DNA of 64,000 nucleotides from Bradyrhizobium tropiciagri (lineage in GTDB: Bacteria; Pseudomonadota; Alphaproteobacteria; Rhizobiales; Xanthobacteraceae), in NCBI RefSeq assembly GCF_018130545.1, contig NZ_JAFCKF010000001.1:310001-374000 (forward strand). The letters are read 5' to 3'. A program made the translations under genes and the position numbers. A model generated the notes under the pieces. That model saw only the letters and a program-made list of their open reading frames with translations, did no database searches and was not told the origin of the DNA. Shown here in pieces: positions 16,892 to 25,668 of the stretch (its first letter is position 1; every line of letters starts with the position of its first letter).

Positions 16892-17416
16892 TTGAGGCGT
16901 CAAACACCAACAAGCGGAATCAATTCCGCCGGGTCGAGCTGCGCAATGCGGCTCGACCCTCTTTCCCTTCCGCTCTCCTTCCACGCGCAGGATGCGCGCG
17001 CGGATGGCGGCACACGGCAGGTCGAACTTCACCGCGAACATGTCGTGCTGCGCCGTGCCGTTCGCGGCATGCGGATGGCGGTCAATGTTCGGGTCAGCGA
17101 TTTCCTTGGCGTCGCGCTCCGCGGCATCGACGACGCGCAGATGCTGGTGCTGGTTCACCGCGATCCCGCCCTCACCATTCCGCTCGGCTCCAGCTCGGAT
17201 GCCGAGGAGATCACGTCCGCCTGGCAGACCTGGAGCGACATCTTCCGCCTGCCGCAACTGACCGAGCCCGCGCCACGAACGCCGTCCCCGCGCCGCCGTC
17301 GCCGCAACGCGATCCGCGCCCGCCGCCCGAAATTCCTGGTCCGCCGCCGCGCCGGCGTCCAGCTCAACGAAGCCAGCGTGCATCGCGACGAACGCGAGAT
17401 CATCGCACGGGATTAG
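16892..17416 (+). CDS. DUF6101-like protein
   Basis: 174-residue protein of unknown function, basic, without signal peptide or membrane helix. The central portion (RQVELHREHVVLRRAVRGMRMAVNVRVSDFLGVALRG) reads like a small beta-rich domain, and the C-terminal third is Arg/Pro rich (PRRRRRNAIRARRPKFLVRRR). The pattern is familiar from single-copy hypothetical proteins of Bradyrhizobium now called DUF6101. The complementary strand is also open over most of this span, but the + frame has the conserved-looking protein. Start ATG 16892. It diverges from pmbA. Confidence 0.7.
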   Translation: MRRQTPTSGINSAGSSCAMRLDPLSLPLSFHAQDARADGGTRQVELHREHVVLRRAVRGMRMAVNVRVSDFLGVALRGIDDAQMLVLVHRDPALTIPLGSSSDAEEITSAWQTWSDIFRLPQLTEPAPRTPSPRRRRRNAIRARRPKFLVRRRAGVQLNEASVHRDEREIIARD

Positions 17417-17456
17417 CTTCATCGGTTTTTCGCACAAAGCCCGCCTCACAACCGCT

Positions 17457-17578
17457 GTCGTCCCTGCGAAAGCAGGGACCCATACGCCGCGGCGGATGTT
17501 GTGAAGGGACTCGTCGTCCCAGCATCGTTCAACAATCGGCATTCGTGGTTATGGGTCCCTGCTTTCGCAGGGACGACG
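17457..17578. repeat. Intergenic palindromic repeat (CCCTGCGAAAGCAGGG type)
   Basis: A 28-bp arm running GTCGTCCCTGCGAAAGCAGG to ACCCATA at 17457-17484 is repeated in inverse orientation at 17550-17577, with about 65 bp between. Each arm itself contains the hairpin CCCTGC-GAAA-GCAGGG. A related element is at 26587-26706. It lies between convergent genes. Confidence 0.8.
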
Positions 17579-17652
17579 TCGAATATGTGGTTCAGCCGGT
17601 GAGTGATACGTCCGCATTCTCGCGACACGCTTCGCGCCCCCCGGAATGAACA

Positions 17653-18585
17653 TCACCCCGCGCGCAGCACCGCGTCGACGACGAGGCTCGCGAACAGGAT
17701 GAAGCCGGCGTCGCGGTTGGACTTGAAGATGCGCAGACAGAGCGCGGGATCGCTGGTGTCGAGCCGGCGGACCTGCCAGCCAAGATGCAGCGCGAACGCC
17801 GCAAGGCCGATCCAGGCGGGCCAGCGTGCGCCGGCCAACGCGAATGCGGTGCCGATCAGCAGCACGGCAAGACCGTAGAACACCACCAGCGCGCGGTGGG
17901 TGCGGGCACCGAACAGGCGTGCGGTCGATTTGACGCCGATCAGCGCGTCGTCCTCGGCATCCTGATGGGCGTAGATGGTGTCGTAGGCGATCACCCAGGC
18001 GATCGATCCGGCGTAGAGCGCGATCGCCGCCAAGTCGATGCGCTCGAGCGTCACCGCAAATCCCATCAGGGCGCCATAGGAAAAGGCGAGGCCGAGCACG
18101 ACCTGCGGCCACCAGGTGATCCGCTTCATGAACGGGTAGATCGCGACGATCACCAGCGAGGCGATGCCGGTCAGCACCGCGAAGCGGTTGAACTGCAAAA
18201 GCACCGCAAGCCCGATCAGCGCCTGCAGCACCATGAACACCACGGCCTGCGTCACCGTGACCTGTCCGGCCGGGATCGGCCGCGACCGGGTGCGCTCGAC
18301 CCTGGCATCGAGATCGCGATCGGTGATGTCGTTCCAGGTGCAGCCGGCGCCGCGCATCACGAAGGCGCCGATGAAGAACAGCAGCACGACCAGCGGCAGC
18401 GAGCGGACGTCATGCGCGACGCCGGCGGCGAGCGCCGCCGACCACCAGCACGGCATCAACAGCAGCCAGGAGCCGATCGGCCGGTCATAGCGCGCCAGCC
18501 GCAGATAGGGCCGCGACCACACCGGCGCATGGGTATCCACCCAGTTGCCTGTGGAATCGGCAACGCGGGCGGATACATCGCTCAT
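17653..18585 (-). CDS. ubiA: 4-hydroxybenzoate polyprenyltransferase
   Basis: Membrane enzyme that prenylates 4-hydroxybenzoate in ubiquinone synthesis. The 310-residue protein has the two Asp-rich diphosphate sites NDITDRDLD (85-93) and YDTIYAHQDAEDD, the second followed by IGVKSTARLFG, and about eight hydrophobic helices. The MRGAGCTWNDITDRDLDARVERTRSRPIP segment is diagnostic. Length fits UbiA. ATG 18583-18585. The following secreted-protein gene is 10 bases upstream on the same strand, so they may be cotranscribed. Confidence 0.95.
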   Translation of the reverse strand: MSDVSARVADSTGNWVDTHAPVWSRPYLRLARYDRPIGSWLLLMPCWWSAALAAGVAHDVRSLPLVVLLFFIGAFVMRGAGCTWNDITDRDLDARVERTRSRPIPAGQVTVTQAVVFMVLQALIGLAVLLQFNRFAVLTGIASLVIVAIYPFMKRITWWPQVVLGLAFSYGALMGFAVTLERIDLAAIALYAGSIAWVIAYDTIYAHQDAEDDALIGVKSTARLFGARTHRALVVFYGLAVLLIGTAFALAGARWPAWIGLAAFALHLGWQVRRLDTSDPALCLRIFKSNRDAGFILFASLVVDAVLRAG

Positions 18586-18595
18586 CGGTGATCCA

Positions 18596-19336
18596 TCAAC
18601 GGGTGAGAACGTTGCCGTTCAGCGTGTCGAAGGTACTGCCGCCCTTCTTGGTCGGGGTCGCTTCCGGCAGCGAGGCGGATGAGCCGAGCACATCGCTCAG
18701 CGTCGGCCCCGCGGGCCCGCGCGGCTGCGCCGCCGCCTGCTCCGCGACGTTGCAGACCTTCTTCAGCAGCGCTTCGGTATTCTTGTGGCCGTCCTTGAGC
18801 TGGTTGGAGATCTGCGGCGGAATTCCGCACTTGGCCGCGTTGGTATCGACATATTTGATCATCTTGATCTCGGCCTGGCTGTAATTGCCGATCAGCTTGC
18901 AGGCCTCCTGCGGGCTGGCGTGGCGGTCGCTCGCCGCCTTGATCGCCTTGCCGCGCTTCTCCGCATCCTCACGCAGCGGGACGAAATTCTTCATGCAGGC
19001 GTCAGCCTCGCCACCGGCGCCGGCACCCGGCGGGGGCGGCGGAGACGATAGACCGCCGCCGGCGATCGGGGCAGCGCCACCGCTCGGAAATGCCGACGGC
19101 GTGGCGCCAACCCTGGCCGCCGGGGCACCATTGACCGGCGGGAATGCAGGATCCGAGGCGGTACCGGCCCGGCTGGCGGGACGCGCACCGTTGACCGGCG
19201 GGAACGCGGGATCCGAGGCGGTACCGGCCTGCCCCTGCTGATTGGGCAGCGGAGCCGGAAAGGCGCTCTGGGCAGCGGCCTGCCCTGCCGACAGGGCGGT
19301 CGCAGCAACGGTCAGCACGATCAGGCGGCGGATCAT
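18596..19336 (-). CDS. Secreted hypothetical protein with Pro-rich tandem repeats
   Basis: 246-residue protein with a signal peptide (MIRRLIVLTVAATALSAGQAAAQ), a low-complexity part in which GTASDPAFPPVNGA occurs twice in tandem, a Pro/Gly linker (GGLSSPPPPPGAGAGG), and a helical domain with cysteines (ACMKNFVPLREDAEKRGKAI, EACKLIGNYSQAEIKMIKYV, AAKCGIPPQISNQLKDGHKN, KKVCNVAEQ) that could form two disulfides in the periplasm. Function unknown. ATG 19334-19336 is chosen for the signal peptide. The helical cysteine domain is familiar from Bradyrhizobium hypothetical proteins. Confidence 0.8.
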   Translation of the reverse strand: MIRRLIVLTVAATALSAGQAAAQSAFPAPLPNQQGQAGTASDPAFPPVNGARPASRAGTASDPAFPPVNGAPAARVGATPSAFPSGGAAPIAGGGLSSPPPPPGAGAGGEADACMKNFVPLREDAEKRGKAIKAASDRHASPQEACKLIGNYSQAEIKMIKYVDTNAAKCGIPPQISNQLKDGHKNTEALLKKVCNVAEQAAAQPRGPAGPTLSDVLGSSASLPEATPTKKGGSTFDTLNGNVLTR

Positions 19337-19568
19337 CGAGGGTGTTTCTCCGGCAAAAGGTCCAGGCAACCCCAGCGCTACAAAAACGAAGCAACGAAAT
19401 TTGGGGGCGTTTTACGATTCCTGTGGCGCCTTAACAACCCGTGGATTTGGGCGACAGCGCGGCGTAGGGCCACACCGGCCACATTAAATTGTTCACAGAT
19501 TCTAAGCCTTTAGGCTACGGACGCGGTAAAAATCGACCATCAAATCTGCCTGAACGGGATTTTCGGTC

Positions 19569-19769
19569 ATGCACCGGTTTGAATTTTACGCTCCTGCACT
19601 CACCGAAAAACAAAAGGGGCCGCGTGCAAGCGACCCCTCGGACTTCAAAAATGACTTGGTGTCAGAAGCAATATATCGACACGTCCTTACTACCTTGGCC
19701 GACGAGTTCCTGGCGAGTCCGCGCGATTACGGTGTCGCCCGGTTTGGTAAACGTGCCACGCAGCGCTGA
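19569..19769 (+). CDS. Small hypothetical protein
   Basis: 66-residue frame from ATG 19569: MHRFEFYAPALTEKQKGPRA at the start, then SDFKNDLVSEAIYRHVLTTLADEFLASPRDYGVARF. The amino-acid content is balanced and the second half would form amphipathic helices, unlike the shadow frames around. The ribosome site is poor, and it is followed 32 bases later by rsmE. I cannot name it and regard it as possible rather than proven. Confidence 0.4.
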   Translation: MHRFEFYAPALTEKQKGPRASDPSDFKNDLVSEAIYRHVLTTLADEFLASPRDYGVARFGKRATQR

Positions 19770-19801
19770 CGCCGCTGGAACGCATCTCAAGAACCCACAA
19801 C

Positions 19802-20548
19802 ATGCCTGAACACGATTTTCGCAGCCCCCGCCTGTTTGTCGATGCCCCGCTCGGTGCCGGCGCCACCGTTTCGCTCGAACGCGACCAGAGCAACTATCTC
19901 GGCAATGTGCTGCGGCTCGGCGCCGGCGACAGCGTGCTGGTGTTCAATGGCCGCGACGGCGAATGGCGTGCGGCGATTTCCGGACGCAAGCGCGCGGACA
20001 CGCTGGCGATATCAGCGCAGACCCGCGCGCAGGACCGCCTGCCCGACGTCACTTACGTGTTCGCGCCGCTGAAGCATGCCCGGCTCGACTACATGGTGCA
20101 GAAGGCGGTCGAGATGGGCGCGGCGCGACTGGTGCCGGTGCTGACGCGCTTCACGCAGGTGTCGCGGGTCAATGGCGAGCGGATGCGCGCCAATGTGGTC
20201 GAGGCCGCCGAGCAATGCGGCATCATCTCGCTTGCCGAGGTGGCCGATCCCCTGCCGCTCGAGCGCTTCCTGGCCGGACGCGATCCGGCGCGGCTGCTGG
20301 TGTTCTGCGACGAGGCGGCAGAACTCGCGAACCCGGTCCAGGCGCTGCAAGCGGCAAGGGTCGCGAATGCCGGCATCGATGTCCTGATCGGTCCCGAAGG
20401 CGGTTTCGCCGAGGAGGAGCGCGCGCTGCTGCTGCGCCAGCCCACCATCCTCCGCCTTGCGCTGGGCCCGCGCATCCTGCGCGCCGACACCGCCGCCGTC
20501 GCCGCCCTGGCGCTGGTGCAGGCGGCATTGGGGGATTGGGGGAAATAA
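19802..20548 (+). CDS. rsmE: 16S rRNA (uracil-1498-N3)-methyltransferase
   Basis: Methylates U1498 of 16S rRNA from S-adenosylmethionine. The 248-residue protein has the N-terminal PUA-like domain (RLFVDAPLGAGATVSLERDQSNYLGNVLRLGAGDSVLVFNG) and the SPOUT domain with the knot motifs KAVEMGAARLVPVLTRFTQV, AAEQCGI, DVLIGPEGGFAEEERALL and LALGPRILRADTAAVAAL. Length fits the family. ATG 19802 is within MPEHDFRSPRLFVDAP, the expected start. Confidence 0.96.
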   Translation: MPEHDFRSPRLFVDAPLGAGATVSLERDQSNYLGNVLRLGAGDSVLVFNGRDGEWRAAISGRKRADTLAISAQTRAQDRLPDVTYVFAPLKHARLDYMVQKAVEMGAARLVPVLTRFTQVSRVNGERMRANVVEAAEQCGIISLAEVADPLPLERFLAGRDPARLLVFCDEAAELANPVQALQAARVANAGIDVLIGPEGGFAEEERALLLRQPTILRLALGPRILRADTAAVAALALVQAALGDWGK

Positions 20549-20583
20549 GAATTAGCCGGAAAGGCGGCTCGTACGTCGACCGA

Positions 20584-20886
20584 TTATTCGCCGGACAAAT
20601 CCAGCTCTCCGAGATCGCGCGCGGCATCGATGACGCGCATGACGCGCACGCCGCTTGGGGTGATCTCGTACAGCAGCAGCCACCGCGAAATCACCAGCAT
20701 CCTCGCACCATCGGCGATATCGGGACGAGCCGGCCCCGATTCGGGGAATTGCGCCAACTGGCCACACCGCGCTTCGATGCGATCGATCCAATGGTCTGCC
20801 GTCGCAGGCCCTTTATCGGATGCGATGAGAAACCAGATTTCGGCGAGATCGCTTTGCGCGAGCCGGGAAAGGCGGACCTCTCCCAA
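20584..20886 (-). CDS. parE: ParE-type toxin of a type II toxin-antitoxin pair
   Basis: 100-residue RelE/ParE-superfamily protein; ParE toxins poison DNA gyrase. Family landmarks are RLSRLAQSDLAEIWFLIASD at the start, DHWIDRIEARCGQLAQFPESGPARPDI, and SRWLLLYEITPSGVRVMRVIDAARDL at the end. The start lies one base after the stop of the antitoxin gene, the usual antitoxin-toxin coupling. No frameshift or missing segment is seen, so the pair looks intact. Gyrase as target is inferred from the family. Confidence 0.88.
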   Translation of the reverse strand: MGEVRLSRLAQSDLAEIWFLIASDKGPATADHWIDRIEARCGQLAQFPESGPARPDIADGARMLVISRWLLLYEITPSGVRVMRVIDAARDLGELDLSGE

Positions 20887-20887
20887 T

Positions 20888-21139
20888 TTACTTGCCCGCA
20901 GCCTTCAACCGGGCTCGCCCCTGCTCCTTGATCTCGGCAAAATCGGCCGGACCAGCGTCGCCGCTCGCCTGTCCCGCCGCCCAGGCATTGCGAAGGAATG
21001 CCAATCGCGCCTCTTCCGTCTGCTCCATGATCCGCAGCGCTTCGCGCACGACCTCGCTTGCCGACGTGTAACGGCCGCTCGCAACCTTGGTTTTGACGAA
21101 CTCGCTCAACTCTTCGGTCAATGAGACGTTCATATTCAT
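20888..21139 (-). CDS. parD: ParD-type antitoxin
   Basis: 83-residue antitoxin with the N-terminal ribbon-helix-helix typical of ParD (MNVSLTEELSEFVKTKVASGRYTSASEVVREALRIMEQTEEARL) and a C-terminal toxin-binding tail (FAEIKEQGRARLKAAGK). It neutralises the toxin and usually represses its own operon. ATG 21137-21139 is chosen; an in-frame ATG two codons later is the alternative. The operon is monocistronic apart from the toxin and shows no mobile-element remnants. Confidence 0.88.
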   Translation of the reverse strand: MNMNVSLTEELSEFVKTKVASGRYTSASEVVREALRIMEQTEEARLAFLRNAWAAGQASGDAGPADFAEIKEQGRARLKAAGK

Positions 21140-21158
21140 GATGGGACCTCTCCGCCTA

Positions 21159-21187
21159 ATTATGGGAGGGACCACAGACTTTAGCAA
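21159..21187 (-). promoter_or_regulatory. Candidate promoter of the parDE operon
   Basis: Read on the minus strand, TTGCTA (21187-21182) and CATAAT (21164-21159) are separated by exactly 17 bases, a fair -35/-10 pair 20-48 bp upstream of parD. GGTCCC occurs twice near it and could be part of the antitoxin operator. Sequence-based only. Confidence 0.45.
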
Positions 21188-21364
21188 TGTTTGCCATCAG
21201 CACCGAACATTCCGGTTCCACCTAGCCAAGCCGTCGCAAAATCGTTAACGAACCCAATCATTAAGCCACTTGGCTGATCCCTGTCGAAACCACGGATCGG
21301 CCATGCTAAGGGCTCCGCCAACACCACCTATGGAACCCGCTCTGGAACCTGCTTTCGGGGCGAA

Positions 21365-22540
21365 ATGGACGTCGAGATGACCGAAGCTGCTGCACCACGA
21401 TCCGCCGCCGGATCCGCCGTATGGGCGGATGCGCTGCTGGCCTCGTTCGCGCAGGCCGGCTATCTCAGGTCCGAGCCGGCGATCCTGCAGCCGGCCGAGC
21501 CATTCCTCGACCTCTCCGGCGAGGACATCCGCAAGAGCCTGTATCTGACCACAGACCCCAGCGGCGAGGAGCTCTGCCTACGCCCGGATCTGACGATCCC
21601 GGTGGCGCGCGACTACCTCATCTCGCCCCGCGCCGGCCAGCCGGCGGGTTTCAGCTATCTCGGGCCGGTGTTCCGCTATCGCGACGGCCAGCCTAGCCAG
21701 TTCATGCAGGCTGGCATTGAATCGTTCGGGCGGCAGGACCGCGCCGCGGCCGACGCGGAGATGCTGGCGCTGGCGCTGGAGGCGACGACGGCGTTCGGGT
21801 TGACCGACGTCGAGATCCGCACCGGCGACGTCGCGCTGTTCAACGCGCTGATCGACGCGCTCGAGCTCTACCCGGTGTGGCGGCGCCGGCTGATCAAGGA
21901 TTTCAACCGCAAGGTCTCGCTGACCGACGACATCGAGCAGCTGACGCTTGCGACCGCGCCGGGCCGCAACGAATATGAGGGCGTGCTCGCGGCGCTGGCC
22001 GGCTCCGACCGCAAGGCGGCGCTGGCGCTGGTCACCGATCTGATGTCGATCGCCGGCACCACCAATGTCGGCGGCCGCACGGTGGCCGAGATCGCCGACC
22101 GCTTCCTCGAGCAATCGACGCTGAAGGCCGGCGCGCTGCCGCGCGACGCGGTCGCCATCATCAAGCGCTTCCTCGCCATTTCAGGGGATCCCGACGACGC
22201 GGTGGCGCAGCTGCGCGCGCTCGCCGCCGACGCCAAGCTCGACCTCTCCGCCGCGATCGACCAGCTCGAAAGCCGGGTCGGCTTCATGGCCGCGCGCGGC
22301 ATCGACACACGGAAGGCGCGGTTCTCGACCGCGTTCGGCCGTGGCCTCGACTATTACACCGGCTTCGAGTTCGAGCTGCACGCCAAGGGCAACGGCAGCG
22401 AGCCGCTGGTCGCGGGCGGTCGCTATGATGGGCTGATGACGCAGCTCGGATCAGTGAGCCCGATCCCCGCGGTCGGCTTCTCGGTCTGGATCGAGGCGAT
22501 GACCCGACATGGCAAGGCCCTGCGCGGAGGCGCCCAATGA
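21365..22540 (+). CDS. hisZ: ATP phosphoribosyltransferase regulatory subunit
   Basis: Class II aminoacyl-tRNA-synthetase-like paralogue of HisRS that serves as the regulatory subunit for HisG in the first step of histidine synthesis. The 391-residue protein keeps the fold motifs [64 protein letters not shown], and near the end [17 protein letters not shown] and [13 protein letters not shown] 21365 gives the longest form; ATG 21377 (MTEAAAP) is possible. It overlaps hisG by four bases (ATGA). Confidence 0.93.
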   Translation: MDVEMTEAAAPRSAAGSAVWADALLASFAQAGYLRSEPAILQPAEPFLDLSGEDIRKSLYLTTDPSGEELCLRPDLTIPVARDYLISPRAGQPAGFSYLGPVFRYRDGQPSQFMQAGIESFGRQDRAAADAEMLALALEATTAFGLTDVEIRTGDVALFNALIDALELYPVWRRRLIKDFNRKVSLTDDIEQLTLATAPGRNEYEGVLAALAGSDRKAALALVTDLMSIAGTTNVGGRTVAEIADRFLEQSTLKAGALPRDAVAIIKRFLAISGDPDDAVAQLRALAADAKLDLSAAIDQLESRVGFMAARGIDTRKARFSTAFGRGLDYYTGFEFELHAKGNGSEPLVAGGRYDGLMTQLGSVSPIPAVGFSVWIEAMTRHGKALRGGAQ

Positions 22541-23514
22541 GCACGCCCTTCGTCGTCGCAGTTCCTTCCAAGGGGCGCCTGCAGGAAAACGCCGAAAGCT
22601 TCTTCGCCCGCGCCGGGCTGACGCTGTCGAAGGCCGGCGGCGCGCGCGACTATCGCGGCACCATCGCCGGCGTCGACAATGTCGAGATCGCCTATCTGTC
22701 GGCGAGTGAGATCGCGGCCAATCTGGCGCGCGGCGCGGTGCATCTCGGCGTCACCGGTGAGGATCTGGTGCGCGAGAGCATTCCGGAGCCCGACAAGCGC
22801 GTGCTGATGATCGAAGGCCTCGGCTTCGGCTATGCCAATGTCGTGGTCGCGGTGCCGCAGGCCTGGATCGACGTCCGCACCATGGCCGATCTCGACGACG
22901 TCGCATCGGGCTTCCGCGAGCAGCACAATCACCGCATGCGGGTCGCGACCAAATACATCAATCTGACGCGCGGCTTCTTCGCCAAACACGGCGTCGGCGA
23001 CTACCGCATCGTCGAAAGCGCCGGCGCCACCGAGGGCGCGCCTGCGGCCGGCACCGCCGAGCTGATCGTCGACATCACGACGACAGGGGCGACGCTCGCG
23101 GCCAACGGCCTCAAGGTGCTGGACGACGGCGTGATGCTGCGCAGCCAGGCCAATCTGGTGGCCTCAAAGGACGCCGACTGGTCGAATGGCGCCCGCGAGA
23201 CCGCGCGCGTCATCCTCGACCACATCGCCGCGCGCGCCCGCGCCAGCAAGTACCGCGAGGTCCGCACCCGCTTCGCCGGCTGCAACGACGCGCTGCTGTC
23301 CGAGGCGCACAACCGGTTCGGCGTGGTCGCCCCGTTCGGCGGCCCGACCTCGTCAGGCATGCTTACGTTGCACTGCCCACCGGGTAAGCTCTACGCGCTC
23401 GGCAGCTTCCTGCGCGAGCACGGCGCCGAAACCGTCTCGGTGGTGTCGCTGGACTATGTGTTCGACCGCGAGAATCCGCTGTTCGCCAAGCTTGAGGCGT
23501 TCCTGCGACAATGA
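22537..23514 (+). CDS. hisG: ATP phosphoribosyltransferase catalytic subunit
   Basis: Condenses ATP and PRPP, the committed step of histidine synthesis. The 325-residue protein begins with [23 protein letters not shown] and carries the PRPP-binding loop [18 protein letters not shown]. Short HisG proteins that need HisZ are usually 200-235 residues. Here about 85-90 residues follow the catalytic core ([20 protein letters not shown] to FLRQ), more like the C-terminal domain of long HisG proteins. ATG 22537 overlaps hisZ, so the subunits are coupled. Identity is firm; the role of the extra region is open. Confidence 0.94.
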   Translation: MSTPFVVAVPSKGRLQENAESFFARAGLTLSKAGGARDYRGTIAGVDNVEIAYLSASEIAANLARGAVHLGVTGEDLVRESIPEPDKRVLMIEGLGFGYANVVVAVPQAWIDVRTMADLDDVASGFREQHNHRMRVATKYINLTRGFFAKHGVGDYRIVESAGATEGAPAAGTAELIVDITTTGATLAANGLKVLDDGVMLRSQANLVASKDADWSNGARETARVILDHIAARARASKYREVRTRFAGCNDALLSEAHNRFGVVAPFGGPTSSGMLTLHCPPGKLYALGSFLREHGAETVSVVSLDYVFDRENPLFAKLEAFLRQ

Positions 23515-23583
23515 GTCGATAAGGCCGTTCATGTTGGCGACAGCCGGCCGTCGGTACCATATTGTGTTCATGATCTCTCGTGC

Positions 23584-23634
23584 GACGCGTTTTCCCGCCG
23601 CGAAGGCGAACCCTCACTTCGCGCGAAAACGCTC
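23584..23634. repeat. Dispersed palindromic repeat (GCGTTTTC...GAAAACGC type)
   Basis: GACGCGTTTTC and GCGCGAAAACGCTC form the ends of an imperfect palindrome between hisG and the glycosyltransferase gene. In reverse orientation it matches the copy at 54696-54744 closely at both ends, so both belong to one family. Confidence 0.65.
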
Positions 23635-23653
23635 AAGTTCTGGAACCTGACCG

Positions 23654-24700
23654 ATGATGCTGGGCTCTGACGTTTCCAGCCTGACCACCACCGCCAAGAC
23701 CGCCGCCGCGCAGGGTCTGTCCATCGTCGTGCCCGTTTACAACGAAGCCGCCGGGCTTGCGGCGCTGCACCAACGGCTGGTCGACCTCGCCGGCTCACTG
23801 CGCACGCGCTATGGCCTCGCCTGCGAGGTGGTCTATGTCGACGACGGCAGCGCCGACGATACGCTCACAATCGCGCGCGGCCTGCCCGCCGATGGGCTCG
23901 ACCTTCAGGTGGTGTCGCTGTCGCGCAATTTCGGCAAGGAGGCGGCGCTGATGGCCGGCCTCGACCACGCCCGCCGCGGCGCGGTGCTGTTCATGGATGG
24001 CGACGGCCAGCATCCGCCGACCCTGGTCGAGCAGCTGGTCGCGCACTGGATCGATGACGGCTACGACGTGGTCTACACGGCGAAGGCGCATCGCGACAAT
24101 GAATCGGCGCTGCGGCGACTGTCGGTGCGCGGCTTCTACGCGCTGATCAATTGGGGCGCGCGGCAGCAGATCCCCGAGGATGCCGGCGACTTCCGCCTGC
24201 TGTCGCCGCGCGCGGCCGCCGCCTTGCGGCAATTGCCGGAACGCAACCGCTTCTTCAAAGGCCTCGCCAGCTGGATCGGCTTCAAGCAGATCCGCGTCGA
24301 CTACGAGCCGGCGCCGCGCGCGCATGGCGTCACCACCTTCAATGCCGGCCGGCTGATCGGCCTGTCGATCGAGGGCCTGACCTCGTTCTCAGTGGCGCCG
24401 CTGCGCTTTGCCAGCCTGCTCGGCGCGCTGCTCGCCGGCGTGGCCTTCCTGTTCGGCCTGTCGATCCTGTGGGAGGTGCTGACCACCGGCAAGCAGGTCC
24501 CCGGCTATCCGTCGCTGATGATCGGTATGATGACGATCGGCGGTGTGCAGCTGATCATGATCGGCATCGTCGGCGAATATATCGGCAAGATCCTCTCCGA
24601 GCTGAAGGCGCGGCCGATCTACTTCGTCGCCGAGCATACCGAGAAGCATGCCGACGGCAGCACAGCGCAAAATGCCTCCGAGCGGACCGCCGCCGAATGA
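23654..24700 (+). CDS. Polyprenyl-phosphate-type GT2 glycosyltransferase
   Basis: 348-residue inner-membrane glycosyltransferase of the GtrB/ArnC/FlmF kind that makes polyprenyl-phosphate-linked sugars. The cytoplasmic GT-A domain has SIVVPVYNEAAGL (23-35), VDDGSADDT (62-70), the metal-binding DGDGQHPP (115-122) and DAGDFRLLSPRA. Two C-terminal transmembrane helices follow (FASLLGALLAGVAFLFGLSIL and LMIGMMTIGGVQLIMIGIVGEYIG). The ATG at 23654 or the second codon are both possible. Its stop overlaps the ATG of the deacetylase gene, so the two act together. Sugar unknown. Confidence 0.88.
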   Translation: MMLGSDVSSLTTTAKTAAAQGLSIVVPVYNEAAGLAALHQRLVDLAGSLRTRYGLACEVVYVDDGSADDTLTIARGLPADGLDLQVVSLSRNFGKEAALMAGLDHARRGAVLFMDGDGQHPPTLVEQLVAHWIDDGYDVVYTAKAHRDNESALRRLSVRGFYALINWGARQQIPEDAGDFRLLSPRAAAALRQLPERNRFFKGLASWIGFKQIRVDYEPAPRAHGVTTFNAGRLIGLSIEGLTSFSVAPLRFASLLGALLAGVAFLFGLSILWEVLTTGKQVPGYPSLMIGMMTIGGVQLIMIGIVGEYIGKILSELKARPIYFVAEHTEKHADGSTAQNASERTAAE

Positions 24701-25539
24701 GCGAAATCGCGTCGCGCCGGATCTGGCTGTGTGCTGACGATTATGGCTTGAGTGACGGCGTCAACCGCGCGATCCGCGACCTGATCGAGCGCGGCCGGCT
24801 CAATGCGACATCGGTGATGATGGTGACGCCGGCGATCGGCCGGGACGCCGCGGCCGCGCTGCAGACTTCGGTTACGAAAAGCCCGCGCTGCGCGATCGGG
24901 CTGCATGTGACGCTGACCGCGCCGTTCCGTCCGCTGACGATGCATTTCCGTCCACTCGACGGCGACATGTTCCTGCCTTTCCCGCGGCTGTTGCGCGCCG
25001 GGTTGATGCATCGGCTCGACGCCGAGCTTGTCCATGCCGAAGTGCTGGCGCAGCTCGACGCGTTCCATGAATTATTCGGCCGCGCGCCCGATTTCGTCGA
25101 CGGCCATCAGCACGCGCAGCTGTTTCCGCAGGTGCGCGACGGCTTCCTGCGCGCCGTGAAAGAGCGCGCGCCCGACGCCTGGGTCCGGCAATGCGGACGC
25201 GAAGGTCCGCTGGCACGGCAGCTGGCAGCGCCCAAGGCGCTGGTGCTGAACGTGCTCAGCACGCAATTCCGCATCAAGGCGCAGCGAGCGGGCCTGCGCT
25301 TCAACCCGGCCTTCGCCGGCGCCTATGACTTTACACGCGAGACCGATTTCGCAGGCTTGATGCGCAGCTTCCTCGACGGCATGCCCGAGGACGGGCTCGT
25401 GATGTGCCATCCCGGTTTCGTCGATGACACGCTGAAAAGCCTCGATCCGCTGACGACGCAGCGCGAGGCCGAGCATGCCTATCTGGCAAGCGACGATTTC
25501 ACCGCCTTGCTCACCCTGAATAAAGTTACACTCGCCTGA
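24697..25539 (+). CDS. ChbG/HpnK/NaxD-like (YdjC family) sugar deacetylase
   Basis: 280-residue metal-dependent amidohydrolase of the YdjC family, which removes acetyl groups from N-acetyl sugars. Motifs: CADDYGLSDGVNRAIRDL (12-29) with the metal Asp, GLHVTLTAPFRPL with a metal His, and DFVDGHQHAQLFPQVRDGFL with two more His. LVMCHPGFVDD is near the end. Paired and coupled to a lipid-sugar synthase, it matches the Francisella FlmF2-NaxD arrangement, in which undecaprenyl-phosphate GalNAc is deacetylated before transfer to lipid A. That analogy is inference; no ArnT-like transferase is in the window. Confidence 0.85.
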   Translation: MSEIASRRIWLCADDYGLSDGVNRAIRDLIERGRLNATSVMMVTPAIGRDAAAALQTSVTKSPRCAIGLHVTLTAPFRPLTMHFRPLDGDMFLPFPRLLRAGLMHRLDAELVHAEVLAQLDAFHELFGRAPDFVDGHQHAQLFPQVRDGFLRAVKERAPDAWVRQCGREGPLARQLAAPKALVLNVLSTQFRIKAQRAGLRFNPAFAGAYDFTRETDFAGLMRSFLDGMPEDGLVMCHPGFVDDTLKSLDPLTTQREAEHAYLASDDFTALLTLNKVTLA

Positions 25540-25668
25540 GAAGGTTCATAAAAATCCGCTGGTCGGATTGTCGCATACGTAAATTTAATTCTGCCCCCCA
25601 CTCCTAGCGCCACAAAGCCCGTCCTACATGAGCCGCGCGCCGATTCGATCGACGCGATGGAGAACGCC

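Noticed and set aside
16802-17542. Minus-strand frame over the DUF6101-like gene
   Set aside because: The + frame has the recognisable protein and a matching start; the minus frame has poor composition.
20584-21187. Genomic island around parDE
   Set aside because: No integrase, direct repeats or composition shift is seen around the pair; it lies cleanly between rsmE and hisZ.
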